A stretch of 64,000 nucleotides of DNA from Chitinophaga agrisoli. Its GTDB lineage: Bacteria; Bacteroidota; Bacteroidia; Chitinophagales; Chitinophagaceae. The DNA is taken from NCBI RefSeq assembly GCF_008386695.1, contig NZ_VUOC01000001.1, positions 62,001 through 126,000 on the forward strand, given 5' to 3'. A program made the translations under genes and the position numbers. The notes under the pieces were generated by a model that was not told the origin of the DNA, did no database searches, and saw only the letters and a list, made by a program, of their open reading frames with translations. The stretch's first letter is position 1, and each line of letters begins with the position of its first letter. Positions 53,790 to 64,000 of this stretch are shown one piece after another.

Positions 53790-55475
53790 ATGAGTCAACC
53801 TGCTGTAATGCAAGCGCCTGTTATTCCTACTACTCAACGCAAAGGACATCCTAAAGGTCTGGCCGTTCTCTTCTCTGCCGAAATGTGGGAGCGGTTCACT
53901 TTCTACGGCAACCGCGCACTGCTTACCCTTTTCCTGGTGAGCGCGCTCGGTTTCTCTCAAGAAGATTCATCTATCATATATGGCGGTTTCCTGGGCATGG
54001 GCTGGTTAACGGCTATCCTGGGCGGTTTTGTGGCCGATCGTTACCTGGGTAACAGGGCTTGTATCATTTTAGGGGGGCTCACCATGTCCTTAGGACAACT
54101 ATTCATGTTCACCAGCGGTATCCTGTACGCCACCAATGTGGAAACAGCCCGTATGATCATGTGGGCCGGCCTGGGTGTACTGATACTGGGCAATGGCTTC
54201 TTTAAACCCAATATCTCTTCTATGGTAGGCCAGCTGTACCCCAAAGGCGATAACCGCCTGGACTCTGCCTTCACCATCTTCTATATGGGCATTAACCTGG
54301 GTGCCCTGCTAGGTATCACCATTTGCCCCATCCTGGGCGACGTTAAACATTTTGAAGGCGCTAAGGAGATCCGCGATATCACCGCTTTTAAATGGGGCTT
54401 CCTGGCCGCCAGCATCGCTATGCTGGTAGGCACGGTCATGTTCTATTTTCTGAAAGATAAATACGTAGTAAGCCCTGAAGGCGAGCCCGTTGGTACAAAA
54501 CCAAAGAAAGGGGATAGCGACCAGGCCCAGTTCAGCAATAAAGCTATTGCCATTACCGTAGTGGCGGAGATCATCCTGATGGCCATCTTCTACAAGGTGA
54601 TTGGCGTAAACCTGCTGTATGCCTTTATTTACAGCACCGGCATTTCCCTGGGAGGGTTGATCCTGAGCGATAAGTCCCTGAACAGCGTAGAAAGGCAACG
54701 TATTATCGTTATCTACATCATATCATTCTTTGTAATATTCTTCTGGGCCTGCTTTGAGCAAGCGGGCTCCTCCCTCACCTTTATTGCGGACCAGCAAACG
54801 GACCGCCGCCTGTTTGGCTGGGATATGCCGCCCAGCCTTATCCAGAATGCACAATCCCTTACCCTGATCGCGCTGGCCATCCCCTTCAGCTTCCTGTGGC
54901 TCCGATTGCAGAAGATGAAGATGGATCCCATCTCCCCGGTAAAACAGGCTATTGGCCTGGGCTTACTGGCTGTTGGTTACTGGATCATTGCCCTGCAGGT
55001 AAAAGACCTGGGTAATGCAAAACTAGGCGTGATCTGGCTGTTTGTGCTGTACCTGTTCCATACGCTGGGAGAATTGAGCGTATCGCCAATAGGTCTTTCC
55101 CTGGTATCTAAACTGGCGCCTAAGCGTTTTACTTCTTTGCTGATGGGGGTATTTTTCCTCTCTAATGCTTCCGGTTATGCATTGGCGGGTACGCTGGGCA
55201 CCCTGCTGCCACCCACTGCGCAAACCTTTGGTAAGGCCGCGGAAAAAGGTATTGACCTGCCCGGTATCCTGAACGGCGCGGTACCGCTGACCGCCCAATT
55301 ACAGGCACAACTCAAAACACTGCAGCTGCCTTCCTCCTACCCACAGTTTGCAGGTTTTACCATCCATAACCTCTATGAATTCTTTATGCTGTTCGTGATC
55401 CTGCCGGGAGTGGCCGCTATACTGCTGTTCCTGCTGAGCTTTTTCCTGAAGAAAATGATGCACGGCGTAAGATAA
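53790..55475 (+). CDS. POT-family proton-coupled di/tripeptide transporter
   Basis: 561 residues and about twelve to fourteen membrane helices. The family signatures are EMWERFTFYGNRALLTLFL near residues 31-49 and FTIFYMGINLGALLG (the FYxxINxG motif); EQAGSSLTFIADQQTDR carries the ExA-type region. POT carriers import short peptides with protons. It lies 55 bp before the OPT-family gene in the same orientation, so the two probably share a transcript and widen the range of peptides taken up. Confidence 0.94.
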   Translation: MSQPAVMQAPVIPTTQRKGHPKGLAVLFSAEMWERFTFYGNRALLTLFLVSALGFSQEDSSIIYGGFLGMGWLTAILGGFVADRYLGNRACIILGGLTMSLGQLFMFTSGILYATNVETARMIMWAGLGVLILGNGFFKPNISSMVGQLYPKGDNRLDSAFTIFYMGINLGALLGITICPILGDVKHFEGAKEIRDITAFKWGFLAASIAMLVGTVMFYFLKDKYVVSPEGEPVGTKPKKGDSDQAQFSNKAIAITVVAEIILMAIFYKVIGVNLLYAFIYSTGISLGGLILSDKSLNSVERQRIIVIYIISFFVIFFWACFEQAGSSLTFIADQQTDRRLFGWDMPPSLIQNAQSLTLIALAIPFSFLWLRLQKMKMDPISPVKQAIGLGLLAVGYWIIALQVKDLGNAKLGVIWLFVLYLFHTLGELSVSPIGLSLVSKLAPKRFTSLLMGVFFLSNASGYALAGTLGTLLPPTAQTFGKAAEKGIDLPGILNGAVPLTAQLQAQLKTLQLPSSYPQFAGFTIHNLYEFFMLFVILPGVAAILLFLLSFFLKKMMHGVR

Positions 55476-55530
55476 TTCTAATCAAAAACGCAATATTCTA
55501 TCTAAATCACATACACCATCATCATCAGCT

Positions 55531-57600
55531 ATGGCAGATAACAATACGCATTTTAAACCCTTTGTAGCTCCTCAGATGAACATGAAGGAGTTTACATTCA
55601 AGTCCATATTCCTGGGTTGCATTTTCGGTATCATCTTTGGCGCGGCTACGGTATACCTGGCATTAAAGGCGGGTCTTACCGTTACGGCCTCCATTCCCAT
55701 TGCGGTAATTGCCATTACCCTGGGCCGCCGGTTCTTTAAGACCACCATCCTGGAGAATAATATCATCCAGACCACCGGTTCCGCGGGCGAGACCATTGCG
55801 GGCGGTGTGGCCTTTACCTTACCGGGCTTCCTGTTCCTCTCCACACCGGCAGGCGCCAGCTATTTTAACTATATCACCATCCTGATCCTGGCCATATTTG
55901 GCGGTATCCTGGGTACATTGATGATGATCCCCCTGCGGCGCTCCCTCATCGTAAAAGAGCATGGCACGCTTCCCTACCCGGAAGGCACTGCCTGCGGCGA
56001 TGTGCTGATAGCCGGCGAAAAAGGCGGCGACTTTGCTAAAACGGCTTTCTATGGACTGGGTTTCGCGTTTGTATATGCCATCTTCCAGAAGATCTTCCAT
56101 GTAATTGCGGAAACGCCTTTTTACATGACCAAACAGGTAAATAAGTTCTGGCCCTCTGCCAGGGTGAGCGCCGATATTACTCCGGAATACCTGGGTATCG
56201 GTTATATCATCGGCCCCAGGATCGGTGGCGTACTGGTAGGCGGGGGCGTGCTGGCCTGGCTGGGATTGATCCCCCTGCTGGCAACCCTGGTACCGGCAGA
56301 CAGTATTGCCAACCAGCTGGTAAAACTTGGCTACCTGGCCAGCATTACCACCCCTGGCGGACAAGGTAACTGGGATCCCGCTACCCATACCTTTGCCAAC
56401 TACTCCGCCGCTATTTATTATGCCTATGTAAGGCAGATAGCTGCGGGCACGGTGGCAGCCGGCGGTTTCATTACCCTGATCAAAACCATCCCTACAATTG
56501 TATCTTCCTTTAAAGGCAGCATCAGCAGCCTGGGTAAGGATAAGGACGCGGCACAAGGCAAAGATGTGCCCCGTACAGAAAGGGACCTGGATATCCGCAT
56601 AGTAGCCATAGGCAGTTTATTGCTGGTATTGCTGATGGCATTCCTGCCCCAGCTGCCCGGTAACTCCATTGGCCAGAAGCTGCTGATCGGTTTACTGGTG
56701 GTGATCTTTGGCGCGTTCTTCGTAACAGTATCCAGCCGTATCGTGGGACTGATAGGCACTTCCAATAACCCTATCTCCGGTATGACCATCGCCACCCTGA
56801 TGGCCACCTGCCTGGTATTCCTGGCAGTAGGCTGGAGTGGTAAGGTATATGAGCCCATGGCGCTGGTTGTAGGCGGTATGATCTGTATTGCGGCGGCTAA
56901 TGCCGGCGGTACCTCGCAGGACCTTAAATCCGGTTATATAGTAGGGGCCACGCCCCGGCACCAGCAGGTAGCCCTGTTCATTGGCGCCATCGTGTCCTCT
57001 ATCGTGATAGGTTTTACCATTAAGTTCCTGGATAAACCAACGGCACAAATGGTTGCCAACGGCGTAACAGAACATGCTATCGGCAGTACCTATTTCCCCG
57101 CCCCGCAAAGTACGCTGATGGCTACCCTTATTAAAGGTATCCAGTCTCAGAACCTGGATTGGCAATATGTGGTAGTAGGCGTATTCCTGGCCATTACCAT
57201 GGAGCTGTGTGGTATCAAATCCCTGTCTTTTGCTATTGGCGCTTATCTCCCCTTGTCTACGACCCTGCCTATCTTCTTAGGTAGCGCAATCCGCGGTGTG
57301 GTAGATCATAAGCAGAAAAAGAACAAGGTAAAATTAACGGCTGAGGAAGAGGAGCTGGGTAAAGGCAACCTGTTTGCCACCGGCCTGGTAGCCGGCGGCG
57401 CTGTAGCGGGTGTGGTGATTGCCATACTGGCCGGTATAGACAGCGTAGGCCCCACTATGGCTAAGCTGAATTTTGAAGAAGGCCTCACCCATGCTATGGG
57501 CCAGGGCGGTTACTTTGCACTGGCAGTTGCCTTCTTTGCCCTTATGGGTTGGATCCTGTACCGGATAGCCCGGCAACAGCAGCAAAAGATGCCATCTTAG
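55531..57600 (+). CDS. OPT-family oligopeptide transporter
   Basis: 689 residues with about fifteen membrane helices. OPT features include the N-terminal GIIFGAATVYLALKAGLTVTAS, PEGTACGDVLIAGEKGGDFA and NAGGTSQDLKSGYIVGATPRHQQ. Family members import oligopeptides or metal-siderophore complexes, and this bacterial branch is usually annotated for oligopeptides. It follows the POT gene and is closed by a terminator. Confidence 0.93.
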   Translation: MADNNTHFKPFVAPQMNMKEFTFKSIFLGCIFGIIFGAATVYLALKAGLTVTASIPIAVIAITLGRRFFKTTILENNIIQTTGSAGETIAGGVAFTLPGFLFLSTPAGASYFNYITILILAIFGGILGTLMMIPLRRSLIVKEHGTLPYPEGTACGDVLIAGEKGGDFAKTAFYGLGFAFVYAIFQKIFHVIAETPFYMTKQVNKFWPSARVSADITPEYLGIGYIIGPRIGGVLVGGGVLAWLGLIPLLATLVPADSIANQLVKLGYLASITTPGGQGNWDPATHTFANYSAAIYYAYVRQIAAGTVAAGGFITLIKTIPTIVSSFKGSISSLGKDKDAAQGKDVPRTERDLDIRIVAIGSLLLVLLMAFLPQLPGNSIGQKLLIGLLVVIFGAFFVTVSSRIVGLIGTSNNPISGMTIATLMATCLVFLAVGWSGKVYEPMALVVGGMICIAAANAGGTSQDLKSGYIVGATPRHQQVALFIGAIVSSIVIGFTIKFLDKPTAQMVANGVTEHAIGSTYFPAPQSTLMATLIKGIQSQNLDWQYVVVGVFLAITMELCGIKSLSFAIGAYLPLSTTLPIFLGSAIRGVVDHKQKKNKVKLTAEEEELGKGNLFATGLVAGGAVAGVVIAILAGIDSVGPTMAKLNFEEGLTHAMGQGGYFALAVAFFALMGWILYRIARQQQQKMPS

Positions 57601-57755
57601 GATCAGGGGTGTTGATGGTATATTCACTATATGGCATACCTATAGTAGATTCGAAGCAAAGTCAAAGTAGAGGCGGAGGAAAGGTGGAGAGGAGGTGGAC
57701 TTGACGTGGACTTATAGTGGACTCGAGCTGGGTTAAAATACTACTAAATAGCGAT

Positions 57756-57785
57756 GAGGGCGGTCTGTATGACCGCCCTCTTTAT
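57756..57785. terminator. Terminator between the OPT gene and the cytochrome gene
   Basis: Perfect 10-bp stem GAGGGCGGTC / GACCGCCCTC (57756-57765, 57771-57780), 5-nt loop, T-rich tail TTTATTTT on the right. It serves the OPT transcript and possibly the converging cytochrome gene. Confidence 0.85.
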
Positions 57786-57819
57786 TTTCCCTTGTGCTAT
57801 GCTTTGACACATACATAAC

Positions 57820-59151
57820 TTAATCTGCATTTTGTGGTACCGCGGTTTTCCAGGTATACACCCTTTTAATGCCGGGGTTTTCCCCTAACTTATTTACGCA
57901 AAGTGCACTGATCTTGGTTTCATTCAGGTTCACTGCTGTCAAATGTTTTAAAGCAAGCAGGTGATCACTGATACCGTCTGCGATAGGATTTTTCTCCAGC
58001 CGCAGCTTCTCCAGGTTGCTCATCCCCTCCAGCACGGCCAGATCACCCTCCGTAAGCCCGTTATCTGAAAGATTCAGCCAGATGATATTTTTGCCCACCC
58101 GGGCCAGATCGTCTTTAATGTCAGCCATCCGGGCGCCGGATCCGGCCGGCAGGGTCACATCCAGCATAACCGGGTGTTGCAGCATTACCCGTACTATCAG
58201 TCCTTTTTTACGCAGGTTCTCCACCAGGCCCATATCCAGGGAGGCGGGGATCTCCGGGTTATTATGCTGTTCAATACCCGCTACACCTTCTTCCGCGCCG
58301 GCACCACCCAGTCCCAGGTAGGCGGCCACCTGCGGTTGGATGGTTGCATTACCTTTCAGTTCCGCCAGTTTTTTACCTTCTACGGCCATCCCCTTCTCTA
58401 TCCACCAGCGTATGATCTCCACCTCCCGCTTCACCAGGGGCGGTTTACCATCTGCCGGCATGAATTTTTCGTGGCCGGGGTCCATGGTGATCCTTTTATA
58501 TAGCTCACTTTCGTCCGGCTTGCCGGGTACTACAGCCGGACCAGTCTTGCCGCCCTTAAGTAGCAGGGCCAGGCTTTGTACAGACAGTTTGCCCTTTAAC
58601 TTACCTGGCTGGTGGCATTGCCCGCATTTCTGGATCAGCATGGGTTGTACCACATCTTCATAAATGAAGGCGGCTTCCACGCTTGTGGGCTTTTGCCGCT
58701 GTACCTGGGTAAGGATAGCCAGGTTCAGGTAATCATTACCATGGGTAAGGTTGCCACCCTGGTGGCCGGCATAGCTCATTAAGCCCATTAAGCCCACCAG
58801 CAGCACGGAAAACAACCGGGGCCCCACCACATACTGTTTTTTGAACCAGGAGGTCGTAAACAACAGCAAAAGGCCGGCAATCACTGCCAGTATAATACCG
58901 GCTGTTTTATGACGGCCTAAAGTGGCGGTATCATAATCCCCGGTGGCAGACAGGATCCAGCCAAAAACACAGGCCAGCACCGCCGCTACAAACCCTGCCA
59001 GCAGGGTAAGCGGCACGGCGCTGCGCAGGTGCGCATAACGGCGTGTATAGCCCAATACGTCAAACAACAGCGCCAGCAGCAAAAAACCAATGGGCAGGTG
59101 TACAATAAGCGGATGCAGCCTTCCGGCGAAAGTGAGGATATTCAATAACAT
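57820..59151 (-). CDS. DUF2231-like membrane protein with c-type cytochrome and LRR-like domains
   Basis: 443 residues. The N-terminal half has four membrane helices of the DUF2231 kind (GRLHPLIVHLPIGFLLLALLF). Then comes a planctomycete-type cytochrome c domain with the haem motif CGQCH (MLIQKCGQCHQPGK) and a distal Met candidate in HEKFMPADGKPP. The C-terminus has leucine-rich-like repeats (IIWLNLSDNGLTEGDLAVL, NLEKLRLEKNPI). The start ATG overlaps the preceding stop codon as TAATG, so it is translationally coupled to the beta-propeller gene. An electron-transfer role in the membrane is likely; the partner is unknown. Confidence 0.85.
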   Translation of the reverse strand: MLLNILTFAGRLHPLIVHLPIGFLLLALLFDVLGYTRRYAHLRSAVPLTLLAGFVAAVLACVFGWILSATGDYDTATLGRHKTAGIILAVIAGLLLLFTTSWFKKQYVVGPRLFSVLLVGLMGLMSYAGHQGGNLTHGNDYLNLAILTQVQRQKPTSVEAAFIYEDVVQPMLIQKCGQCHQPGKLKGKLSVQSLALLLKGGKTGPAVVPGKPDESELYKRITMDPGHEKFMPADGKPPLVKREVEIIRWWIEKGMAVEGKKLAELKGNATIQPQVAAYLGLGGAGAEEGVAGIEQHNNPEIPASLDMGLVENLRKKGLIVRVMLQHPVMLDVTLPAGSGARMADIKDDLARVGKNIIWLNLSDNGLTEGDLAVLEGMSNLEKLRLEKNPIADGISDHLLALKHLTAVNLNETKISALCVNKLGENPGIKRVYTWKTAVPQNAD

Positions 59152-60272
59152 TAAACGCGTGTTAGTTTTACGGGCGCCGTGTGGTTGGCATTCCACTGGC
59201 ATACATACAGGTTCTTTTCATCATCCACGCATACGTCGTGCCCATGCAGGAATACCGGTTCTGCCGCCTGCTTTGTAGGCTGCAGCACACCGTTTTTGTA
59301 TACAGGCGCGGTACCACCGGGGCTGGATACTACTTTATTGTCTTTATCCAGGATGGTCATAAAGCCGGAGCCGTTGAACTTCTTGCCCTGGGCATCCTTT
59401 GACCAGCAAACGCCGGCATACAGCTCGTCTTCATTCATCACCGCCCGGCATACATACATGCCCGGGGTATCTACCTGCTTTACAAATTTGCCATCCAGCG
59501 TAAAGAACTTAAAACAGTTCTCTTCCCTGGAAGTACAAACCAGCAGCGGGTTATTTTTATCCCGCAGGTCAATGGCCACGCCATGGGCATTGGAAAGGTT
59601 ATGAGCCTTGTTATCATTATGATGGCCGCCAAAATGCCGGATATACTGGCCTTTGTTATTATACTGGATGATATAATCAGAGCCGTAACCGTCTGCTACA
59701 TAGATGTCCCCGTTGGGCGCTACGGCCGTTTCCGTAGGCATAAACGGCTCATCGTCCTTATAGATGCCAATAGTGCGCGGGTGCCCGATGGCAAAGATCA
59801 AACGGCCGTTCAGGTCTGTTTTCACTACTTGTCCGGCTTGCGGTTTCATGGCGCCGGTACGGTCCATATACCAGCCGCAGTCTGTGATGTACAGAAAATC
59901 TTCGCCCCCTTCTTTTGAAAGGGTAAGGCCATGGCCGCCCGGGAAAGCAGTACCCCAGTAATCCAGCAGCTTGCCTGATTTGTCAAAAATGAGGATGTTG
60001 TTACGCGTACAATCGCCCAGCATGATCAGCCTGCCTTTACTGTCCTGCACCATTTCGTGGCAGTTAAAGAGGGGCGTGTTATTCACGCTCACCTTGGCCC
60101 AGGCTTTATCTACCTTGTAGGTGTATTGTCCGTGCCCTATCACTCCGTCCGCCGGCGCTTGTTCTTTTTCTTCTTTTAACGCAGATGCAGAGAACGCGCG
60201 TACTGGTCCTGAAGCCGCCATTGCAGAGGCGAGCGCTGTGTTGCGGAGGAAATTCCTTCTTGAGTTGTCCAT
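59151..60272 (-). CDS. Exported NHL-like six-bladed beta-propeller
   Basis: 373 residues. A twin-arginine signal is clear (SRRNFLRNTALASAMAAS), so it is exported folded. The body has NHL-type blades: GRLIMLGDCTRNNILIFDKSG, DLNGRLIFAIGHP, AVAPNGDIYVADGYGSDYIIQY, and a conserved end DVCVDDEKNLYVCQWNAN. Related proteins act as lyases or binding scaffolds, and the active site cannot be named here. It is coupled to the cytochrome gene after it and lies 105 bp from the DUF1501 gene before it. Confidence 0.85.
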   Translation of the reverse strand: MDNSRRNFLRNTALASAMAASGPVRAFSASALKEEKEQAPADGVIGHGQYTYKVDKAWAKVSVNNTPLFNCHEMVQDSKGRLIMLGDCTRNNILIFDKSGKLLDYWGTAFPGGHGLTLSKEGGEDFLYITDCGWYMDRTGAMKPQAGQVVKTDLNGRLIFAIGHPRTIGIYKDDEPFMPTETAVAPNGDIYVADGYGSDYIIQYNNKGQYIRHFGGHHNDNKAHNLSNAHGVAIDLRDKNNPLLVCTSREENCFKFFTLDGKFVKQVDTPGMYVCRAVMNEDELYAGVCWSKDAQGKKFNGSGFMTILDKDNKVVSSPGGTAPVYKNGVLQPTKQAAEPVFLHGHDVCVDDEKNLYVCQWNANHTAPVKLTRV

Positions 60273-60377
60273 GTGGAATAAAGTTAATTATGAGTAGTAG
60301 TTATTAGCATTACAAACGGGTGCAAGCCCTAACCTGATGGCGCACTTCCGACTAACGGCTAATCACTGACAACTATT

Positions 60378-61883
60378 TTATGCTAGTATTCCGTTTACTA
60401 CCTTGCCCGCTACATCGGTCAGGCGGAATCGTCTGCCCTGGAATTTATAAGTCAGTCTTTCGTGGTCTATCCCCATCAGGTACAACAAGGTAGCCTGAAA
60501 ATCGTGAACATGTACCGGGTCCTTCAGAATATTATAGCTAAAATCATCTGTTTCCCCGTAACTGAGCCCTGCTTTTACGCCGGCGCCCGCCATCCACATG
60601 GTAAAACAGCGCGGGTGATGATCGCGCCCGTAGTCAGTAGCCGTTAGCTTGCCCTGGGAATATACGGTACGGCCAAATTCTCCGCCCCATACTACCAGGG
60701 TATCCTCCAGCAGGCCGCGCCTTTTCAGGTCCTTGATAAGGGCCGCAGTGGCCTGGTCCGTAGCCTTACATTGCTGGGTAATGGCATTGGGCAGGTTGCC
60801 ATGCTGATCCCATCCCTGGTGATACAGCTGTACAAACTTCACATCTTTTTCCAGCAGCTTGCGCGCCAGTATACAATTGGCGGCATAAGTGCCAGGGTCG
60901 CGGCTATCTGGGCCATACATATCAAAGATCTCATCTGGCTCATTGGCTATATCCATTACTTCCGGCACGGCCGTTTGCATCCGGTAAGCCATTTCATATT
61001 GGGCGATGCGTGCCTCTACTTCCGGGTCGCCATAAGCGCTGTTCTGTAACTGGTTCAGTTTGGTGAGATAATCCAGCATCTCCTTGCGGTCCTTGCCATC
61101 ATACCCATCCGGATCATTGAGATATAACACCGGGTCTTTACCGGCGCGGAACTGTACGCCCTGGTGTTTGGAAGGCAGGAACCCATTACCCCATAAACGG
61201 GCGTATAAAGGTTGATCCTTTTGCCCGTTTTTGGATACCAGCACAATGAACGTGGGCAGGTTCTTATTATCTGATCCCAGCCCGTAGCTGATCCAGGAGC
61301 CGATGGAAGGCCGGCCCGGCAACTGGTTGCCTGTCTGGAAAAATGTGATGGCGGGATCGTGGTTGATCTGCTCAGAGAACAGGGATTTTACAATACAAAG
61401 GTCATCCACCACCTGCGCCGTATGCGGCAGCAGCTCGCTTACCCAGGTCTGGCTTTTGCCATACTGGGCAAACTTAAAGGCGGATGGCGCTATAGGCAGT
61501 ATGCTCTGGTTGGCGCTCATGCCCGTAAGGCGCTGGCCCTGCCGTACAGAATCCGGCAGCCCCTGCCCCATCATCTTTGCCAACCCCGGTTTATAATCAA
61601 AGGTCTCAAACTGCGATGGGCCGCCGCTCATAAACAGGTACACCACCCGTTTGGCCTTGGGCGCAAAATGCGGTAATGCTTTTAGTATATCCGCCTCCAG
61701 CCCGGAAGCGCCGGCAGCCGCTTTGGGCGTACTGCCAAACAATTCCTTACCAAACAGCGATCCCATGGCCAATGCCCCCAAACCCAAAGATGTCTGGGTA
61801 AGGAAAGTACGCCTGTCCCATTTCTTATTCAGCTGGTCAAAGTCCGGCGTATGCAGTTTGAATATATCATCATGATCGTGCAT
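60378..61883 (-). CDS. DUF1501 (sulfatase-like fold) protein, Tat-exported
   Basis: 501 residues. A twin-arginine signal ([19 protein letters not shown]) leads the DUF1501 domain with FLSGGP-like [38 protein letters not shown] and [11 protein letters not shown]. The fold resembles alkaline phosphatase and sulfatase enzymes, but this family lacks a proven reaction. It starts 7 bp after the DUF1553 gene ends. DUF1501 and DUF1553 genes are habitual neighbours in Planctomycetes and some Bacteroidota. Confidence 0.93.
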   Translation of the reverse strand: MHDHDDIFKLHTPDFDQLNKKWDRRTFLTQTSLGLGALAMGSLFGKELFGSTPKAAAGASGLEADILKALPHFAPKAKRVVYLFMSGGPSQFETFDYKPGLAKMMGQGLPDSVRQGQRLTGMSANQSILPIAPSAFKFAQYGKSQTWVSELLPHTAQVVDDLCIVKSLFSEQINHDPAITFFQTGNQLPGRPSIGSWISYGLGSDNKNLPTFIVLVSKNGQKDQPLYARLWGNGFLPSKHQGVQFRAGKDPVLYLNDPDGYDGKDRKEMLDYLTKLNQLQNSAYGDPEVEARIAQYEMAYRMQTAVPEVMDIANEPDEIFDMYGPDSRDPGTYAANCILARKLLEKDVKFVQLYHQGWDQHGNLPNAITQQCKATDQATAALIKDLKRRGLLEDTLVVWGGEFGRTVYSQGKLTATDYGRDHHPRCFTMWMAGAGVKAGLSYGETDDFSYNILKDPVHVHDFQATLLYLMGIDHERLTYKFQGRRFRLTDVAGKVVNGILA

Positions 61884-61890
61884 AACAAAT

Positions 61891-64000
61891 TTATCTTTTG
61901 GTGAGGGATGCGTCAGAGTTTAAGATGGTATTGGCTACCACCGCATTGGCGGCCACTAATACCGTATCCAATTTTTTATCTACCTGGTATTGCCCGCTGT
62001 GCAGCCAGCCTTTCAGCTTCTCCGGGTGCGCGCTGAACTTTTGCTGTTCTGTATCGCGCAGGGCCGTAAGCAGCTCCACTTCTTTTGGCAAAGGCATACG
62101 GCCGGTAAGTTTGCGGTAAGTATCTGTGATGGCTTTACGGGTATCGCTTACGGTGCTCATTTGTGCGCCCAGCACCGTAGATGCTTCTACAAACGTAGGA
62201 TCGTTCAGCGTAACCAGCGCCTGCAGCGGCGTATTAGTAGGCTGCCTTCTTACCGTACAATAGGTACGGGAGGTAGCATCAAATGTTGCCAGTGTAGGAT
62301 TGGGTACAGAGCGTTTAATGAGCACATACAGGCTACGGCGGTATACCGCATTGCCCGTATCCGGCACATAGCTGGTGTTATTGATCTCCCACAGGCCGGG
62401 CGGCTGGTAAGGTTTTACGCTTTTACCGCCTATCTGTGTATTCATAAGGCCACTGGCCAGCAGGGCATTGTCGCGGATCATCTCTGCAGACATACGGTAG
62501 GCCGGGCCATGCGATAGCAAACGGTTCTCGGGGTCTCTCTCCTGCATTTCTTTATTGCTCCGGGAATCCTGGCGGTAGGTGGCAGACATCACGATCAGCT
62601 TATTCAGCTTTTTGATATCCCAGCCAGACTCACGGAAGCTAACCGCCAGCCAGTCCAGCAGTTCTGGATGACTGGGCATTTCGCCCTGGTTGCCAAAATC
62701 GCCGGCGGTCTTTACCAGCCCAACACCAAAGAAATTCTGCCAGATCCGGTTCACCTCTACCCGCGCGGTAAGCGGGTTGTTATCGTCTGTAAGCCATTGG
62801 GCCAGGCCATACCGGTTCTTAGGCAGCTTCGTGGAAAAAGGCAGTATCGCATCCGGCGTATTGGGGAATACCTCTTCTCCCAGCATATCATAATTACCCC
62901 TTAACAGGATATGCGATTTTTTAGGTTTGGGCATTTCCTGCATTACCATCAGTTCCGGCACATTCTCTGTGGAATCTGCCAGGGTACTGCGTAGCTTTTG
63001 CAGTTCCTCTTCGGCTTTTAAAGTAGCCGGCGCTAGGGCGGACAGATAATAGTCCTTTAATACAGACACCGCGGCATCAGGCAATGCTGCGCGTGGTTTA
63101 TCTGTTATATCTGACCAGCGGGCTTTCTGCGCTATCACCTTTATTTCATATGGAGTAAGCACCCGGTTATATACCAGCACCTCATCCACCTTACCGCCTT
63201 TAAAGCCCAGGCCACGCCACCAGCCGCCTATCTGCAGGCCAGGCTGTTTATCGCCTTTAAACAAAATGTCTTTGGTCAGCTGATCCATGGTGGTTTCCAT
63301 GGGTACCGCATTCCCATCCAGGAATAGTTGGTACCCGGCCGCTTTGGAAGAGCCGTCATAGGTGAGCGTTAACTGCACCCACTGGTCTTTGGGCGTGGCG
63401 ATCTTAGCCACCCGGGTAATAGCATTGGAAGGCGCCGTATGGGCCATGTTTATCTCCAGCTTATTATCCCGCAGCCATACATGATACCCGCGGAAATTAA
63501 ACAGCCGCTCTGCCATCCCCTTGTGAAAGATCACCCCATCCTTCAGGTCTTTGGGAATATTCACCCACATACCTATGCTAAAAGCATCTGAGCGCCGGAA
63601 TACGCCGCTGGGTTTCAGGTCCAGCCAGGTATCGCCATTTAGCACCAGCGCTTTGCCTTTGCCCCTGTTTTCAAATACCGGCGCATCACCTTCCTGGCCG
63701 GTTTCGCGTTTCATTTTACCAGCCTGCTGGGCATTCACCGTATTCTTAAAGCTGGCGTTATCCAGCGTATATTCTGCCTGCAAACCAGCTTTGGGGGCCT
63801 GTTCGTTGGAGAGTTGCTTATATCCGCCGCTATTCAGCCATTGCTGAAAACCAGGCAGGGATAATTGCTTTTCTGTGGCTAGCTCTTTCTCCTGTTTGCT
63901 GATGCAATGCTGCAGGTATTGCAATACCTGTTCTTTTTCTTTGGATGGCAGCATCAACGTGGGCGTAGGCAGCGCATCATCATAAGAGATCTGCCCGGCC
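61891..64000 (-). CDS. DUF1553/LamG protein, N-terminus beyond the window
   Basis: The reading frame stays open to base 64000, so the gene is cut by the edge and the apparent start at 63957 is not the true one. About 703 residues are visible. An N-terminal remnant ([21 protein letters not shown]) matches the end of a DUF1549 region. A LamG-type concanavalin fold follows ([59 protein letters not shown]). The C-terminal DUF1553 domain has [40 protein letters not shown] and [19 protein letters not shown] cytochrome domain (PSCyt1) is expected upstream, outside the window. Confidence 0.9.
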   Translation of the reverse strand, partial: AGQISYDDALPTPTLMLPSKEKEQVLQYLQHCISKQEKELATEKQLSLPGFQQWLNSGGYKQLSNEQAPKAGLQAEYTLDNASFKNTVNAQQAGKMKRETGQEGDAPVFENRGKGKALVLNGDTWLDLKPSGVFRRSDAFSIGMWVNIPKDLKDGVIFHKGMAERLFNFRGYHVWLRDNKLEINMAHTAPSNAITRVAKIATPKDQWVQLTLTYDGSSKAAGYQLFLDGNAVPMETTMDQLTKDILFKGDKQPGLQIGGWWRGLGFKGGKVDEVLVYNRVLTPYEIKVIAQKARWSDITDKPRAALPDAAVSVLKDYYLSALAPATLKAEEELQKLRSTLADSTENVPELMVMQEMPKPKKSHILLRGNYDMLGEEVFPNTPDAILPFSTKLPKNRYGLAQWLTDDNNPLTARVEVNRIWQNFFGVGLVKTAGDFGNQGEMPSHPELLDWLAVSFRESGWDIKKLNKLIVMSATYRQDSRSNKEMQERDPENRLLSHGPAYRMSAEMIRDNALLASGLMNTQIGGKSVKPYQPPGLWEINNTSYVPDTGNAVYRRSLYVLIKRSVPNPTLATFDATSRTYCTVRRQPTNTPLQALVTLNDPTFVEASTVLGAQMSTVSDTRKAITDTYRKLTGRMPLPKEVELLTALRDTEQQKFSAHPEKLKGWLHSGQYQVDKKLDTVLVAANAVVANTILNSDASLTKR

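Noticed and set aside
63891-64000. True start of the DUF1553 gene at the TTG/ATG near 63957
   Set aside because: The frame is open upstream to the window edge, and the residues there continue the DUF1549 region, so this is not a start.
1-64000. CRISPR array, tRNA or rRNA genes, prophage or insertion sequences
   Set aside because: I saw no regularly spaced long direct repeats, no tRNA cloverleaf or rRNA sequence, and no transposase, integrase or phage structural genes. I did not run a covariance-model search.

Overview
The window looks like chromosomal DNA of a Bacteroidota bacterium, most likely a Chitinophagaceae member close to Chitinophaga. The signs are a sigma/FecR pair with a DUF4974-type FecR C-terminus, Oar-like TonB-dependent receptors with carboxypeptidase-regulatory N-domains, DUF6452/DUF6048-like neighbours, HEIGH-type M57 proteases, ElaA, CE15 and M13 lipoprotein families, weak Shine-Dalgarno sites, and promoters with the Bacteroidota -7 element TAnnTTTG. 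The genus is inferred from family resemblance, not from a database search. I see no rRNA, tRNA, CRISPR array, prophage or insertion sequence.

Layout. 0-2 kb: an ECF sigma factor and FecR anti-sigma pair whose receptor probably lies left of the window. 2-12 kb: fabF, a CE15-like esterase, two paralogous lipoproteins with duplicated leaders, uvrA, a DUF6452/DUF6048-like pair and an ElaA-type acetyltransferase. 12-26 kb: a tandem ABC ATPase, a large alpha-2-macroglobulin lipoprotein followed by penicillin-binding protein 1C, rarA, a membrane protein and an M13 peptidase. 26-27 kb: a tiny membrane protein and a YHS-domain lipoprotein. 27-40 kb: two TonB-dependent receptors, a beta-helix lipoprotein, an M57 protease, a 132-residue unknown protein, a calcineurin-like phosphoesterase, and a DUF47/PiT phosphate-transport pair. 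40-46 kb: rfbA, galE, a transketolase C-terminal subunit, a second ECF sigma locus with a Spy-like protein, a SnoaL-like protein and an MBL-fold hydrolase. 46-54 kb: the cell-shape genes mreB, mreC, mreD, mrdA and rodA, then purD. 54-58 kb: POT and OPT peptide transporters. 58-64 kb: a DUF1553/DUF1501/beta-propeller/cytochrome cluster of a kind best known from Planctomycetes, cut by the right edge.

The most interesting observation is in 30.1-38.0 kb. Five promoter regions on the minus strand share one architecture: three or four direct repeats of a TTAACAT-like heptamer at exact 11-bp spacing, the last repeat starting exactly 15 bp before a TAnnTTTG-type -7 element. They serve TonB receptor 1 (two arrays), the TonB receptor 2/beta-helix operon, the 132-residue unknown protein and the phosphoesterase. 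The last array sits between the phosphoesterase and the divergent DUF47/PiT phosphate-uptake genes. Eleven-bp direct repeats that replace the upstream promoter element are the hallmark of PhoB-type boxes, so I infer a compact phosphate-starvation regulon. It would combine outer-membrane capture (the receptors and the lipoprotein), inner-membrane uptake (PiT), phospholipid turnover (the phosphoesterase resembles PlcP more than LpxH) and one new protein family.

Only one stretch over 300 bp lacks a gene, 30152-30489. It holds two of the repeat arrays and a 34-bp perfect palindrome.
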